From the NCBI GenBank assembly GCA_035259345.1, contig DATFWK010000224.1, positions 1 to 6,764 of the forward strand: a stretch of 6,764 bases of DNA. Reading direction: 5' to 3'. The translations under genes were made by a program, and so were the position numbers. Shown one piece after another: positions 1 to 5,495 of this stretch (positions are counted from its first letter, which is position 1; each line of letters begins with the position of its first letter). Under the pieces are notes generated by a model. That model saw only the letters and a program-made list of their open reading frames with translations, did not search any database and was not told the origin of the DNA. Origin of the DNA: DATFWK01 sp035259345. Lineage in GTDB: Bacteria > Actinomycetota > Thermoleophilia > Miltoncostaeales > Miltoncostaeaceae.

Positions 1-107
1 CTGTAGTCCTCGCGCACCGTTCCCCAGGCGCGTTCGCTCAGGTAGGGGCCCCATCGCCGCCAGTCGGCCCCGCCGCTGTCACGGCGCGTGAGCTCGGCAT
101 TCGGCAC
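1..107 (-). CDS. GH63 / MGH1-like glucosidase, N-terminal fragment
   Basis: Only the first 35 codons are in the window; the gene runs off the left edge. The minus-strand reading begins V-P-N-A-E-L-T-R-R-D and continues with WRRWGPYLSERAWGTVREDY. That block is the characteristic N-terminus of the large (about 850-900 residue) bacterial glucosidases of the GH63 / mannosylglycerate-hydrolase-like group, which hydrolyse alpha-glucosidic or related bonds with an (alpha/alpha)6 barrel. The start chosen is GTG at 107: an in-frame TGA lies at 132-134, no other start falls between, and a purine-rich GGGGGGA sits about 5 nt upstream. No catalytic residue is within the fragment, so substrate and activity cannot be judged. 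Family assignment rests on this one conserved N-terminal block recalled from the family. The gene is divergent from the ABM-CGNR operon. Confidence 0.78.
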   Translation of the reverse strand, partial: MPNAELTRRDSGGADWRRWGPYLSERAWGTVREDY

Positions 108-203
108 GTCGTCCCCCCTCGAGGCCGTGGATCAGGGCCCCCGCAGCCCGGACGCTAGACGCTCACGCTCCGCCCCGCCCCGAGCCACCCCGCGGGCACC
201 GGC

Positions 204-232
204 TGGACCGGCGACGGGCGCGTTGATATAAC
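204..232 (+). promoter_or_regulatory. Predicted sigma-A promoter of the ABM-CGNR operon
   Basis: A -35-like TGGACC (204-209, 4/6 to consensus) and a -10-like TATAAC (227-232, 5/6) are separated by 17 bp, predicting a start near 239-240 and a leader of about 30 nt. The stretch 221-256 is strikingly AT-rich for this genome. An alternative reading uses TTGATA (223-228) as the -35 box with a poor -10 near 246-251. Confidence 0.5.
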
Positions 233-256
233 GGTCTTTCTTTTATTAGATCGTTA
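229..256. promoter_or_regulatory. Inverted repeat (operator candidate) before the ABM-CGNR operon
   Basis: TAACGGTCT (229-237) and AGATCGTTA (248-256) are inverted arms matching at 8 of 9 positions around a 10-nt spacer. A further CGTT half-site at 221-224 mirrors the AACG at 230-233. The repeat covers the -10 box, the predicted start site and the leader, a position suited to repression. The obvious candidate ligand is the CGNR protein encoded in the same operon, which is inference. Confidence 0.5.
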
Positions 257-263
257 GAAGGAG
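256..263 (+). promoter_or_regulatory. Strong ribosome binding site deciding the GTG start at 270
   Basis: AGAAGGAG lies 6 nt before the GTG at 270, fixing that codon as the start of the ABM protein. Confidence 0.8.
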
Positions 264-269
264 TCAACC

Positions 270-554
270 GTGAGCGTGTACTCGATCTGGGAATCCCAAT
301 GCGCGGCCGAGACGACGGAGGAGGGTGTCGCCCTCACCAGGGCGATCTGGCGGGACATGGAGTCCTTCGACGGCTACCTCGCCCATGACCTCATCCAGGA
401 TCTCGACCAGCCGGGCCACCTGATCGTCGTCAGCCGCTGGTCCAGCCGCGAGGCCGCCGATGCGGCGCTGAGCTACGCGGCCCATCCGAACGCGAGGCGC
501 CTGAATCAACTGGTCAGCGAGCCTCGCCGGCGGACCCTCGGCGCCGCCCTGTGA
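270..554 (+). CDS. ABM-domain (antibiotic biosynthesis monooxygenase-like) protein
   Basis: This 94-residue protein has the size and pattern of a single ABM (dimeric ferredoxin-like alpha+beta barrel) domain. It has an N-terminal strand (VYSIWES, 3-9), a helix (about 16-33), then FDGYLAHDLIQD (33-44), a strand HLIVVSRW (50-57), and a helix beginning SSREAADAALSYAAHP (58-73). In characterised family members these small cytoplasmic dimers are cofactor-free oxygenases on phenolic or quinone substrates, or haem-degrading enzymes; many remain without a known substrate. No catalytic residue can be fixed here. GTG start, supported by AGAAGGAG 6 nt upstream. Its stop overlaps the start of the CGNR regulator gene by 4 nt (GTGA), so the two are translationally coupled. 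The pairing suggests the regulator controls production of this enzyme. Confidence 0.8.
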   Translation: MSVYSIWESQCAAETTEEGVALTRAIWRDMESFDGYLAHDLIQDLDQPGHLIVVSRWSSREAADAALSYAAHPNARRLNQLVSEPRRRTLGAAL

Positions 555-1087
555 CCGACGCGGGCCTCGTCGTCGCGCTCGCGAACGCTCAGGCCCCACG
601 GCGCCCGCCGTACGCCCGCGCGGCGGTGGCCCAGGACGCGTTGGCGGACGCCAGGCGCGCCTCCGAGCTGCTCGAGCCGTTCCTCGAGGTTCGCGTGCGG
701 GAGGAGGACCTGCCGGCCGTGCGCGCCGTCCAGCGGGCGGTCCTCGCGATCGTCGACGCACTGATCGACGGCTCGCCGCCGCCGCTCGAGGCGCTGAACC
801 GGCTCGCCGCCCGGGAGCCGCTGGTCCAGGTGCTTGAGCAAGGGCCGGGCGGCGGGCCGCGCACGACCCTCCGCCCCCGGCGAACATCAGCCGCGGCGAC
901 GCTGATCGCCGATGTGATCGGCGAGCTCGGTCGGCTCGACCCGCGTCGGCTGCGTCGGTGCGCCCGCCCCGAGTGCCCGCTCGTCTTTTACGACATCACC
1001 CGCCCCGGGACGCAGCGCTGGCACGCCGAACGCCCCTGCGGGCTCCGCGAGCGGCAACGCCGCCACCAGGCGCGGCACGCCGTCTGA
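551..1087 (+). CDS. CGNR zinc-finger transcriptional regulator (ABATE domain) with variant finger
   Basis: A 178-residue protein of the usual length and layout for CGNR regulators. The N-terminal helical part (about 1-110) is the ABATE-type stress or ligand-sensing region. The C-terminal block (134-175) reads LRRCARPECPLVFYD, then RPGTQRWHAERPCGLRER, then a basic tail QRRHQARH. Family members normally place four Cys zinc ligands as C-x4-C...RWC...CGNR, and bind DNA with this finger. Here C137, C142 and C163 are kept, but the RWC cysteine is His158 (codon CAC at 1022-1024), and the name motif CGNR is CGLR (163-166). His can bind zinc, so a CCHC site is plausible, not proof of loss. The GTG start overlaps the ABM stop codon. 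It probably regulates its own operon through the repeat at 229-256, which is inference. Confidence 0.85.
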   Translation: MTDAGLVVALANAQAPRRPPYARAAVAQDALADARRASELLEPFLEVRVREEDLPAVRAVQRAVLAIVDALIDGSPPPLEALNRLAAREPLVQVLEQGPGGGPRTTLRPRRTSAAATLIADVIGELGRLDPRRLRRCARPECPLVFYDITRPGTQRWHAERPCGLRERQRRHQARHAV

Positions 1088-1114
1088 GCGGGTCGCGCGC
1101 CCTGCCCTCCCGTC

Positions 1115-1504
1115 TCAGCCCTCGTAAGAGATGAGCTCGAGCAGGCTCCCGTCGGGATCCCGGAAATAGACGCTCGTCCCGCTATCGCGCGCGCCGAAGC
1201 GCGTGACCGGCCCGAGCTCGACGTCCACGCCCCGCTCGCGCAGATGCGCAACGGCGTCCTCGATCCGCCCCGGCCATACGAAGCACAGGTCGCTGTTCCC
1301 GGGTCGCACCGGGATGCGGGCCACGTTGTCGCCGGCGTCCACGCCCGGCCCGTGGACGTTCAGCTGGGTCCCGGCGATGCGGTAGACCCACCGCCCCGGC
1401 CCGCTCTCGACGATTTCTGCGCCCAGGACCTCGCGGTAGAAGGCGTTCGACCGCTCCCAATCCGAGACGGCGATGACGCAGTGATCGAACGTGATGCCTG
1501 CCAT
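1115..1504 (-). CDS. VOC-family protein, GLOD5-like (glyoxalase/bleomycin-resistance fold)
   Basis: A 129-residue protein with two beta-alpha-beta-beta-beta modules of the vicinal oxygen chelate fold. Module 1 includes FDHCVIAVSDWERSNAFYRE (6-25) and TQLNVHGPG (46-54). Module 2 includes NSDLCFVWPG (70-79) and ends SVYFRDPDGSLLELISYEG (111-129). The PGN/S-DLCF, GPV-R-GA and S-YFRDPDG-L-E blocks resemble the glyoxalase-domain-containing protein 5 group, whose substrate is not established. Likely metal ligands are His8, His51 and Glu124; the usual second-module first-strand ligand position falls near Asp72. The start is the ATG at 1504, because longer readings in this frame extend into sequence unlike the family and this one begins exactly at the first VOC strand. 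GGAG lies 4 nt upstream, and a TAGACT -10-like box lies 8 nt upstream. Divergent from the SRPBCC gene. Confidence 0.87.
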   Translation of the reverse strand: MAGITFDHCVIAVSDWERSNAFYREVLGAEIVESGPGRWVYRIAGTQLNVHGPGVDAGDNVARIPVRPGNSDLCFVWPGRIEDAVAHLRERGVDVELGPVTRFGARDSGTSVYFRDPDGSLLELISYEG

Positions 1505-1512
1505 CGCGCTCC

Positions 1513-1518
1513 AGTCTA
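1513..1518 (-). promoter_or_regulatory. Possible -10 element placing the VOC transcript start next to its ATG
   Basis: On the minus strand TAGACT (4/6 to TATAAT) ends 8 nt before the ATG at 1504, so transcription would begin at or one base before the start codon. No good -35 box is visible. The GGAG inside the interval would then lie upstream of the transcript. Confidence 0.25.
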
Positions 1519-1572
1519 CGAGCGCGGCGACCCGGGAGCGGTGGCGGCCGGTCGGGGCGCAGGGAGGTATTC

Positions 1573-1591
1573 GCGCAACTGCTGGTTGCGC
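1573..1591. promoter_or_regulatory. Operator-like dyad 1 upstream of the SRPBCC gene
   Basis: Perfect 7-bp arms GCGCAAC (1573-1579) and GTTGCGC (1585-1591) flank a 5-nt spacer. The core GCAAC-N5-GTTGC recurs in dyad 2, centred 32 bp downstream. The TTGCGC of its right arm could also serve as a weak -35 box. Confidence 0.55.
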
Positions 1592-1604
1592 TTTGGCGGC
1601 AGAA

Positions 1605-1623
1605 GTGCAACCATCGGTTGCGT
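1605..1623. promoter_or_regulatory. Operator-like dyad 2 upstream of the SRPBCC gene
   Basis: GCAAC (1607-1611) and GTTGC (1617-1621) surround a 5-nt spacer, the same core as dyad 1. The pairing extends by the inner C1612/G1616. The centre (1614) is 53 nt before the ATG, where a repressor would cover the promoter or start site. The AACC-N3-GGTT core resembles ArsR-type operators often found before AHSA1/SRPBCC genes, which is an inference from general recall. Confidence 0.55.
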
Positions 1624-1653
1624 CAACATTCGAGCGGCGCCCGCCGCGGCCAC

Positions 1654-1661
1654 AGGAGGAG
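1654..1661 (+). promoter_or_regulatory. Strong ribosome binding site of the SRPBCC gene
   Basis: AGGAGGAG ends 5 nt before the ATG at 1667 and selects it over the longer upstream readings in the same frame, which run through the operator region. Confidence 0.85.
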
Positions 1662-1666
1662 CTCCA

Positions 1667-2116
1667 ATGCCAGACATCCGCCACCGCGTCGGGATCGACG
1701 CACCCGCCGCGACCGTCTACGAGGCGATCGCCACCCCGGAGGGGCTGAGCGCATGGTGGACGCGTGACGTCCGCGGTGAGGGCCGCGTCGGCTCGGCTCT
1801 CGCCGTCCACTTCGGCTCCGACAAGCCCGGCGCGGTGATGGACGTCACCGAGCTCGACCCCGAGCGGCGTGTGACGTGGAGGTGCAGCTCGGGGGCGCCC
1901 GAGTGGATCGGCACCGAGATCCGGTTCGAGCTGAAGCCCGGAGTCCGCGGCGAGACCGTGGTGCTGTTCACCCACGCGGACTGGCGGGAGCCGGTGGAGT
2001 TCATGCACCACTGCTCGATCAAGTGGGCGCAGTTCCTCATCAGCCTCAAGCACGGGCTGGAGAGCGGAACGGCGACCCCATTCCCCGAGGACGAGCACAT
2101 CAGCATCTGGCGCTGA
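1667..2116 (+). CDS. AHSA1-type SRPBCC domain protein
   Basis: A 149-residue single-domain protein of the START/Bet v1-like SRPBCC superfamily, AHSA1 branch. The N-terminal strand and helix read RHRVGIDAPAATVYEAIATP (5-24), followed by the conserved EGLSAWWT (25-32). A strand follows with the basic and hydrophobic pattern VMDVTELDPERRVTWRC (58-73). The C-terminal helix carries the typical CSIKWAQFLISLKHGLESG (116-134) and closes the ligand-binding cavity. The fold binds hydrophobic ligands; the AHSA1 branch is named for the Hsp90 co-chaperone, but bacterial members mostly lack a known ligand or partner. The start is fixed by AGGAGGAG 5 nt upstream. These genes often sit next to an ArsR-family regulator; none is adjacent here, although two operator-like dyads precede the gene. 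A bidirectional terminator follows 21 nt after the stop. Confidence 0.88.
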   Translation: MPDIRHRVGIDAPAATVYEAIATPEGLSAWWTRDVRGEGRVGSALAVHFGSDKPGAVMDVTELDPERRVTWRCSSGAPEWIGTEIRFELKPGVRGETVVLFTHADWREPVEFMHHCSIKWAQFLISLKHGLESGTATPFPEDEHISIWR

Positions 2117-2133
2117 CAGAGCCGGGGCCAACA

Positions 2134-2157
2134 AAAACCCCGCCGGAGCGGGGCTTT
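2134..2157. terminator. Bidirectional intrinsic terminator between the SRPBCC gene and tRNA-fMet
   Basis: CCCCGC (2138-2143) and GCGGGG (2148-2153) form a 6-bp GC stem around CGGA. On the minus strand the hairpin is followed by a five-T run (TTTTTG), a convincing stop for the tRNA transcript. On the plus strand a shorter CTTTCT follows, which could end the SRPBCC transcript. Confidence 0.8.
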
Positions 2158-2162
2158 CTGAA

Positions 2163-2236
<74 letters not shown>

Positions 2237-2246
2237 GCGTCGATCA

Positions 2247-2274
2247 ACCATACCAGCCGCCCCCGGGAGGTCAA
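2247..2274 (-). promoter_or_regulatory. Promoter of tRNA-fMet
   Basis: On the minus strand TTGACC (2269-2274, 5/6) and TATGGT (2247-2252, 4/6) are 16 bp apart. The predicted start near 2240 leaves only about 4 nt of leader before C1 of the tRNA. The -35 box contains the TGA stop of the MOSC gene (2271-2273). Confidence 0.72.
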
Positions 2275-2972
2275 CCTGATCCGGCGGGCCGGACGGGGTC
2301 GCCCGTGGCGATCCAGCCGGGCCGCAGGACGTGCGCGTAGACGCCGAACAGGTTCTCCCGACGGGCGGCCAGCGTCGCGAGCACGCGCCCGTCGCGCTCG
2401 AGCGTCTCGGGGTCGAACGTGGTGACCGCGCATCGCTCGGTGGGGACGATGACCTGCAGCACGACGGCGTCGCCGACCGCGAGCGCCCTGCCCACCCAGG
2501 CGTCCTCGGCGAACGGCGCGTCGCCCTCCGTCGCGACGACGAGGTTCGCCCGGAAGCGCCGGCGGTCGAGCTCGGTCCCGACGGCGCCGTCGAGGGCGGC
2601 GAGCGACGCCTCGCCCAGCAGGTGGACGCTCGCGGCGTCGTGGAAGCCGGCCGGGCTCGTGGCCGCCTCCACCGGCCGCCCCGCCAGGCCCTCGACCTCG
2701 GCAACGAGAGCGGGGTCGTCCCACCGGCGCCCGGCCCCGTCCGGCCCGCGGATCTCCAGCCCCTCGGCCGCCGCCTGCTCCGCGTATCCCGCCCGGTAGC
2801 CGAGGAGCCCGTGGATGCGACGAGCGGTCAGGGGCGTCCCGGTCTCGTCGAGGAGCGCATGGCGGCGGTCGCCGATGAGGCCGAACGGGCCGCAGAACAC
2901 CCGCCGGAGCCGCTCACCTCCGAACGACTTGACCGGGAAGCGCCAGATGTCGGAGACGACGCCGGCCGTCAC
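2271..2972 (-). CDS. MOSC-domain molybdenum-cofactor sulfurtransferase-like / mARC-like protein
   Basis: A 233-residue protein. The N-terminal MOSC beta-barrel region (about 5-95) opens VSDIWRFPVKSFGGE and contains LIGDRRHALLDETG (32-45). The MOSC domain (about 110-230) contains DAASVHLLGEASLAAL (112-127), RRFRANLVVATEG (138-150), FAEDAWVGRALAVGDAVV (154-171) and PTERCAVTTFDPET (177-190). Cys181 is the conserved MOSC cysteine expected to bind the molybdenum centre or carry persulfide sulfur. Relatives include mARC and YcbX-type reductases of N-hydroxylated compounds; the substrate here is unknown. The start is GTG at 2972, the only start after an in-frame TGA at 2985-2987. That TGA is the stop of the membrane micro-protein upstream, 12 nt away in the same frame, so the two are probably co-transcribed and coupled. 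The Shine-Dalgarno is poor. The RFRPN motif seen in many relatives is RFRAN here. Confidence 0.87.
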   Translation of the reverse strand: MTAGVVSDIWRFPVKSFGGERLRRVFCGPFGLIGDRRHALLDETGTPLTARRIHGLLGYRAGYAEQAAAEGLEIRGPDGAGRRWDDPALVAEVEGLAGRPVEAATSPAGFHDAASVHLLGEASLAALDGAVGTELDRRRFRANLVVATEGDAPFAEDAWVGRALAVGDAVVLQVIVPTERCAVTTFDPETLERDGRVLATLAARRENLFGVYAHVLRPGWIATGDPVRPAGSG

Positions 2973-2984
2973 GCGGGCCCGCGC

Positions 2985-3161
2985 TCAGCGGGTGAGCGCG
3001 AGGACGATGACGACGATCACGAGCACCGCCAGGCCGGCGTACACCCACCGCAGCGCCTTGCGCCGCATCTCGGCCTCGCAGCGGAGCGTCTCGCGCGCGT
3101 GCTGGAGCTTCTCCGGATCGTGCTCCGGCTCCGGCCAGTCGTCGTCGTCGTCGAAGGGCAC
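2985..3161 (-). CDS. Small single-span membrane protein (58 aa), unknown function
   Basis: A minus-strand reading starts at GTG 3161 and encodes 58 residues. An acidic head MPFDDDDDWPEPEHDPEK is followed by a charged helix LQHARETLRCEAEMRRKALR (19-38), then one strongly hydrophobic segment WVYAGLAVLVIVVIVLALTR (39-58) at the very C-terminus. The RRKALR stretch before the span predicts the N-terminus in the cytoplasm, giving a tail-anchored form. I do not recognise a family. Support for a real gene: a coherent amphipathic design, its position between the rpoD terminator and the MOSC gene, and 12-nt spacing to the MOSC start. A TACGCT -10-like box 7 nt before the GTG would make the mRNA leaderless; no good Shine-Dalgarno is present. 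It might tether the MOSC enzyme to the membrane, which is inference. Confidence 0.7.
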   Translation of the reverse strand: MPFDDDDDWPEPEHDPEKLQHARETLRCEAEMRRKALRWVYAGLAVLVIVVIVLALTR

Positions 3162-3168
3162 GCCGCCA

Positions 3169-3174
3169 AGCGTA
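3169..3174 (-). promoter_or_regulatory. Possible -10 element of the micro-protein/MOSC unit
   Basis: TACGCT on the minus strand lies 7 nt before the GTG at 3161. Because the rpoD terminator lies just upstream, this unit should have its own promoter. The match is only 3/6 and no -35 box is clear. Confidence 0.25.
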
Positions 3175-3203
3175 CCCGCGCCGGTCCGCCTGGTCCCGAA
3201 ATG

Positions 3204-3231
3204 ACGAACGGGCCCTTGCGGGCCCGTTCGT
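3204..3231 (-). terminator. Intrinsic terminator of rpoD
   Basis: Perfect 12-bp arms ACGAACGGGCCC (3204-3215) and GGGCCCGTTCGT (3220-3231) enclose a 4-nt loop, 20 nt after the rpoD stop. On the minus strand only a short CATTTC follows, so the T-tract is weak, but stem strength and position fit termination. Confidence 0.78.
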
Positions 3232-3251
3232 GCTGCTCGATACGGGGGGGT

Positions 3252-4334
<1,083 letters not shown>

Positions 4335-4341
4335 TCGTCAT

Positions 4342-4348
4342 CTCCTCC
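4342..4348 (-). promoter_or_regulatory. Ribosome binding site of rpoD
   Basis: GGAGGAG on the minus strand, 7 nt before the ATG at 4334. It confirms that start and with it the region 1.1-containing N-terminus. Confidence 0.85.
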
Positions 4349-4391
4349 GGCCGCGGAAACCGGCCTGGCGGCCGGCTCGGATCGGGCCGAT

Positions 4392-4409
4392 ATCGAACAG
4401 CTGTTCGAT
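4392..4409. promoter_or_regulatory. LexA (SOS) box at the rpoD promoter
   Basis: ATCGAACAGCTGTTCGAT is a perfect 18-bp palindrome containing CGAAC-N4-GTTCG, the Gram-positive/mycobacterial LexA consensus, with the flanking T and A of TCGAAC-N4-GTTCGA also present. Its centre falls on the predicted rpoD transcription start (about 4401), and its edge overlaps the -10 box by 2 bp. A bound LexA dimer would therefore block initiation until DNA damage. Confidence 0.82.
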
Positions 4410-4435
4410 TGTAACGCTTTACTTGTTGAAGTCAA
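4408..4435 (-). promoter_or_regulatory. Sigma-A promoter of rpoD
   Basis: On the minus strand TTGACT (4430-4435, 5/6) and TACAAT (4408-4413, 5/6) are separated by 16 bp, the best promoter in the window. The predicted start is near 4401, giving a leader of about 67 nt. Because both boxes suit sigma-A itself, rpoD is probably autogenously expressed. Confidence 0.8.
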
Positions 4436-4614
4436 GCTGGCAGCCCGATGGCTTTCCCTAGATCGGCCGTCCGCGGAGTGGACTTGAACCGATGCCAGCT
4501 GTCGGCTTCTCGGCAAAGCGGCGGTCTCCTGCCCAAACGGCGCGATGCTCTCAGCGCGCCCTTAAGCGTTGATTAAGACGGCATAGGAGGGGCGTAAAGC
4601 TTGCGGGGCTTCTG
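4436..4614. other. Unassigned intergenic sequence between the repeat protein gene and the rpoD promoter
   Basis: No convincing gene is visible in these 179 nt. Structures seen: a GGCGCG/CGCGCC hairpin (4539-4560); TTAAG-flanked arms CTTAA (4561-4565) and TTAAG (4573-4577) around 7 nt; a minus-strand hairpin GCCGA (4503-4507) with TCGGT (4486-4490) around an AGCTGG loop; and a minus-strand string GGTTCAAGTCC (4480-4490) that looks like a tRNA T-loop but lacks matching stems. It could hold regulatory structure or a degenerate RNA gene. Confidence 0.35.
4536..4560 (-). terminator. Possible weak terminator of the repeat protein gene
   Basis: On the minus strand a 6-bp all-GC stem, GGCGCG (4555-4560) with CGCGCC (4539-4544), encloses a 10-nt loop and is followed by GTTTGG, about 55 nt after the TAG at 4615. 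The T-run is short and the loop large, so termination is uncertain. Confidence 0.3.
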
Positions 4615-5355
4615 CTACGGGTTACCCGCTACCAGCGCGCGCAAAAGCTGGGCCGCGCCCTGGCCGAGGCGCGTCGCCGAGTTGAGCTTCGCGGCGCGCA
4701 CCAGGTTGCGCTGCACAGCCGGGCCGTCGCCCCGGTAGATGGCGAGCATGCCCTCGTTGAACGCCACCAGCTGGTTGTTCGGGTTCGCGCGCTCGAGGGC
4801 CGCGAGTCGCGCTGCCGCCCGCTTGAGACCCGCCGGGCCCGTCGCCCCGTCGGCCATCGCCAGGCCCACTTGGGCCTCCAGGCTCCCCGGCTGGAGCGAG
4901 AGCGCCCGCTGGTAGTCCGTGCGAGCCGCGGCCGTGTTCCGGAGCTCCTGATGGACCGTCCCGAGGTCCACGTAGCGCGCCGCCGTGGGGCCCGACCTGG
5001 TGAGCGCGGCCAGGCTCCGCGCCTGGGCGGCACTCGAGAGGCGGGCAACCGAGGCCGGGAGCGGCCGCTCGACGTAGAGGCGAAGCGGCGGCAGCGATGG
5101 CTTCGCCGCCGGCGCCGCCGCGGTCTGCTGCGAGGCGGGCCGCTGCGGCTCGTCGTTGAGAGCCGCGGCGATGCCGATCGCCAGGCCCGCGAGCGCGGCC
5201 CAGATGCCGAGCGCGATGCCGATGCGCCTCCACGGCAGGTTCTCGAGCGAGCCGGACGAGGCCTTCGCGGAGGACGAGGCCTTTGCGGCGGATGAGGCCT
5301 TCGAGCTGGTCGAGGCCTTCGAGGTGGGCCGGGCGGCGTCGGGCACGGACGTCAT
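4615..5355 (-). CDS. Membrane-anchored protein with Lys-Ala-Ser repeats and TPR-like C-terminal domain
   Basis: A 246-residue protein read from the ATG at 5355; a longer TTG start at 5382 is possible but less likely. The N-terminal 40 residues are low-complexity, with four 6-residue units (KASTSS, KASSAA, KASSSA, KASSGS; residues 13-36). A single membrane span (RIGIALGIWAALAGLAIGIA, 44-63) follows. A Pro/Ala/Gln-rich linker (68-92) leads to a helical domain (about 104-243). Parts of that domain read like tetratricopeptide repeats: ARYVDLGTVHQELRNTAAAR, then TDYQRALSLQPGSLEAQVGL (147-166), then further helix pairs to the end. With a short basic cytoplasmic tail, the repeat domain would be outside the membrane. 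TPR domains bind partner proteins; the partner is unknown. It is divergent from pilT across 140 nt, so a pilus-assembly role is possible but unproven. Confidence 0.75.
   Translation of the reverse strand: MTSVPDAARPTSKASTSSKASSAAKASSSAKASSGSLENLPWRRIGIALGIWAALAGLAIGIAAALNDEPQRPASQQTAAAPAAKPSLPPLRLYVERPLPASVARLSSAAQARSLAALTRSGPTAARYVDLGTVHQELRNTAAARTDYQRALSLQPGSLEAQVGLAMADGATGPAGLKRAAARLAALERANPNNQLVAFNEGMLAIYRGDGPAVQRNLVRAAKLNSATRLGQGAAQLLRALVAGNP
5258..5329 (-). repeat. Four 18-bp tandem repeats inside the repeat protein gene
   Basis: Four consecutive 18-bp units beginning GAGGCCTTCG or GAGGCCTTTG on the plus strand (starts 5258, 5276, 5294, 5312). The first 10 bases are nearly invariant and the last 8 vary. 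They encode the K-A-S-[ST]-x-x units in the cytoplasmic tail. In-frame length suggests expansion by slippage under coding constraint. Confidence 0.85.
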
Positions 5356-5472
5356 GGTGACGGTCGGGCGCCCCGGCCACAACGGGGGCGGGGCGGATGC
5401 GGCGGGATTTCCGTCAAAAGCTCATGTCTCGCGCCCCTGATGCCGATCCGTACGAGGACGCGTCTTTTCCAC

Positions 5473-5486
5473 ATCGCGAATCGCGA
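5473..5486. repeat. Tandem ATCGCGA pair before pilT
   Basis: Two adjacent copies of ATCGCGA (5473-5479 and 5480-5486) form an interrupted palindrome 9 nt before the pilT ATG. It is short and could be chance or a local regulatory site. No convincing -35/-10 pair was found in the 140 nt upstream of pilT. Confidence 0.3.
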
Positions 5487-5495
5487 GGGTCAGCA

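Noticed and set aside
1505..2134. N-terminal extension of the VOC reading frame up to 2134 on the minus strand
   Set aside because: The added 210 residues are antisense to the SRPBCC gene and unlike any VOC protein; the family starts at the ATG at 1504.
4516..4537. Cobalamin riboswitch B12 box on the minus strand (GGCAGGAGACC)
   Set aside because: Only the box-like string matches; the GCCACTG segment and the rest of the aptamer are absent.
4478..4560. A tRNA gene on the minus strand suggested by GGTTCAAGTCC
   Set aside because: The T-stem pairs at only 3 of 5 positions, no acceptor complement is present upstream, and no anticodon loop with U33 can be formed.
4571..4630. Cyclic di-GMP (GEMM-I) riboswitch on the plus strand, from GGCGTAAAGC...GGGTTACC
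   Set aside because: The resemblance is limited to short strings; the GGCAAACC segment and the P1 hairpin with its GNRA loop are missing, and no plus-strand gene follows in the right place.
5397..5495. Upstream start giving a 414-residue PilT
   Set aside because: The added 33 residues do not resemble any PilT N-terminus, and the ATG at 5496 begins exactly at the conserved domain.
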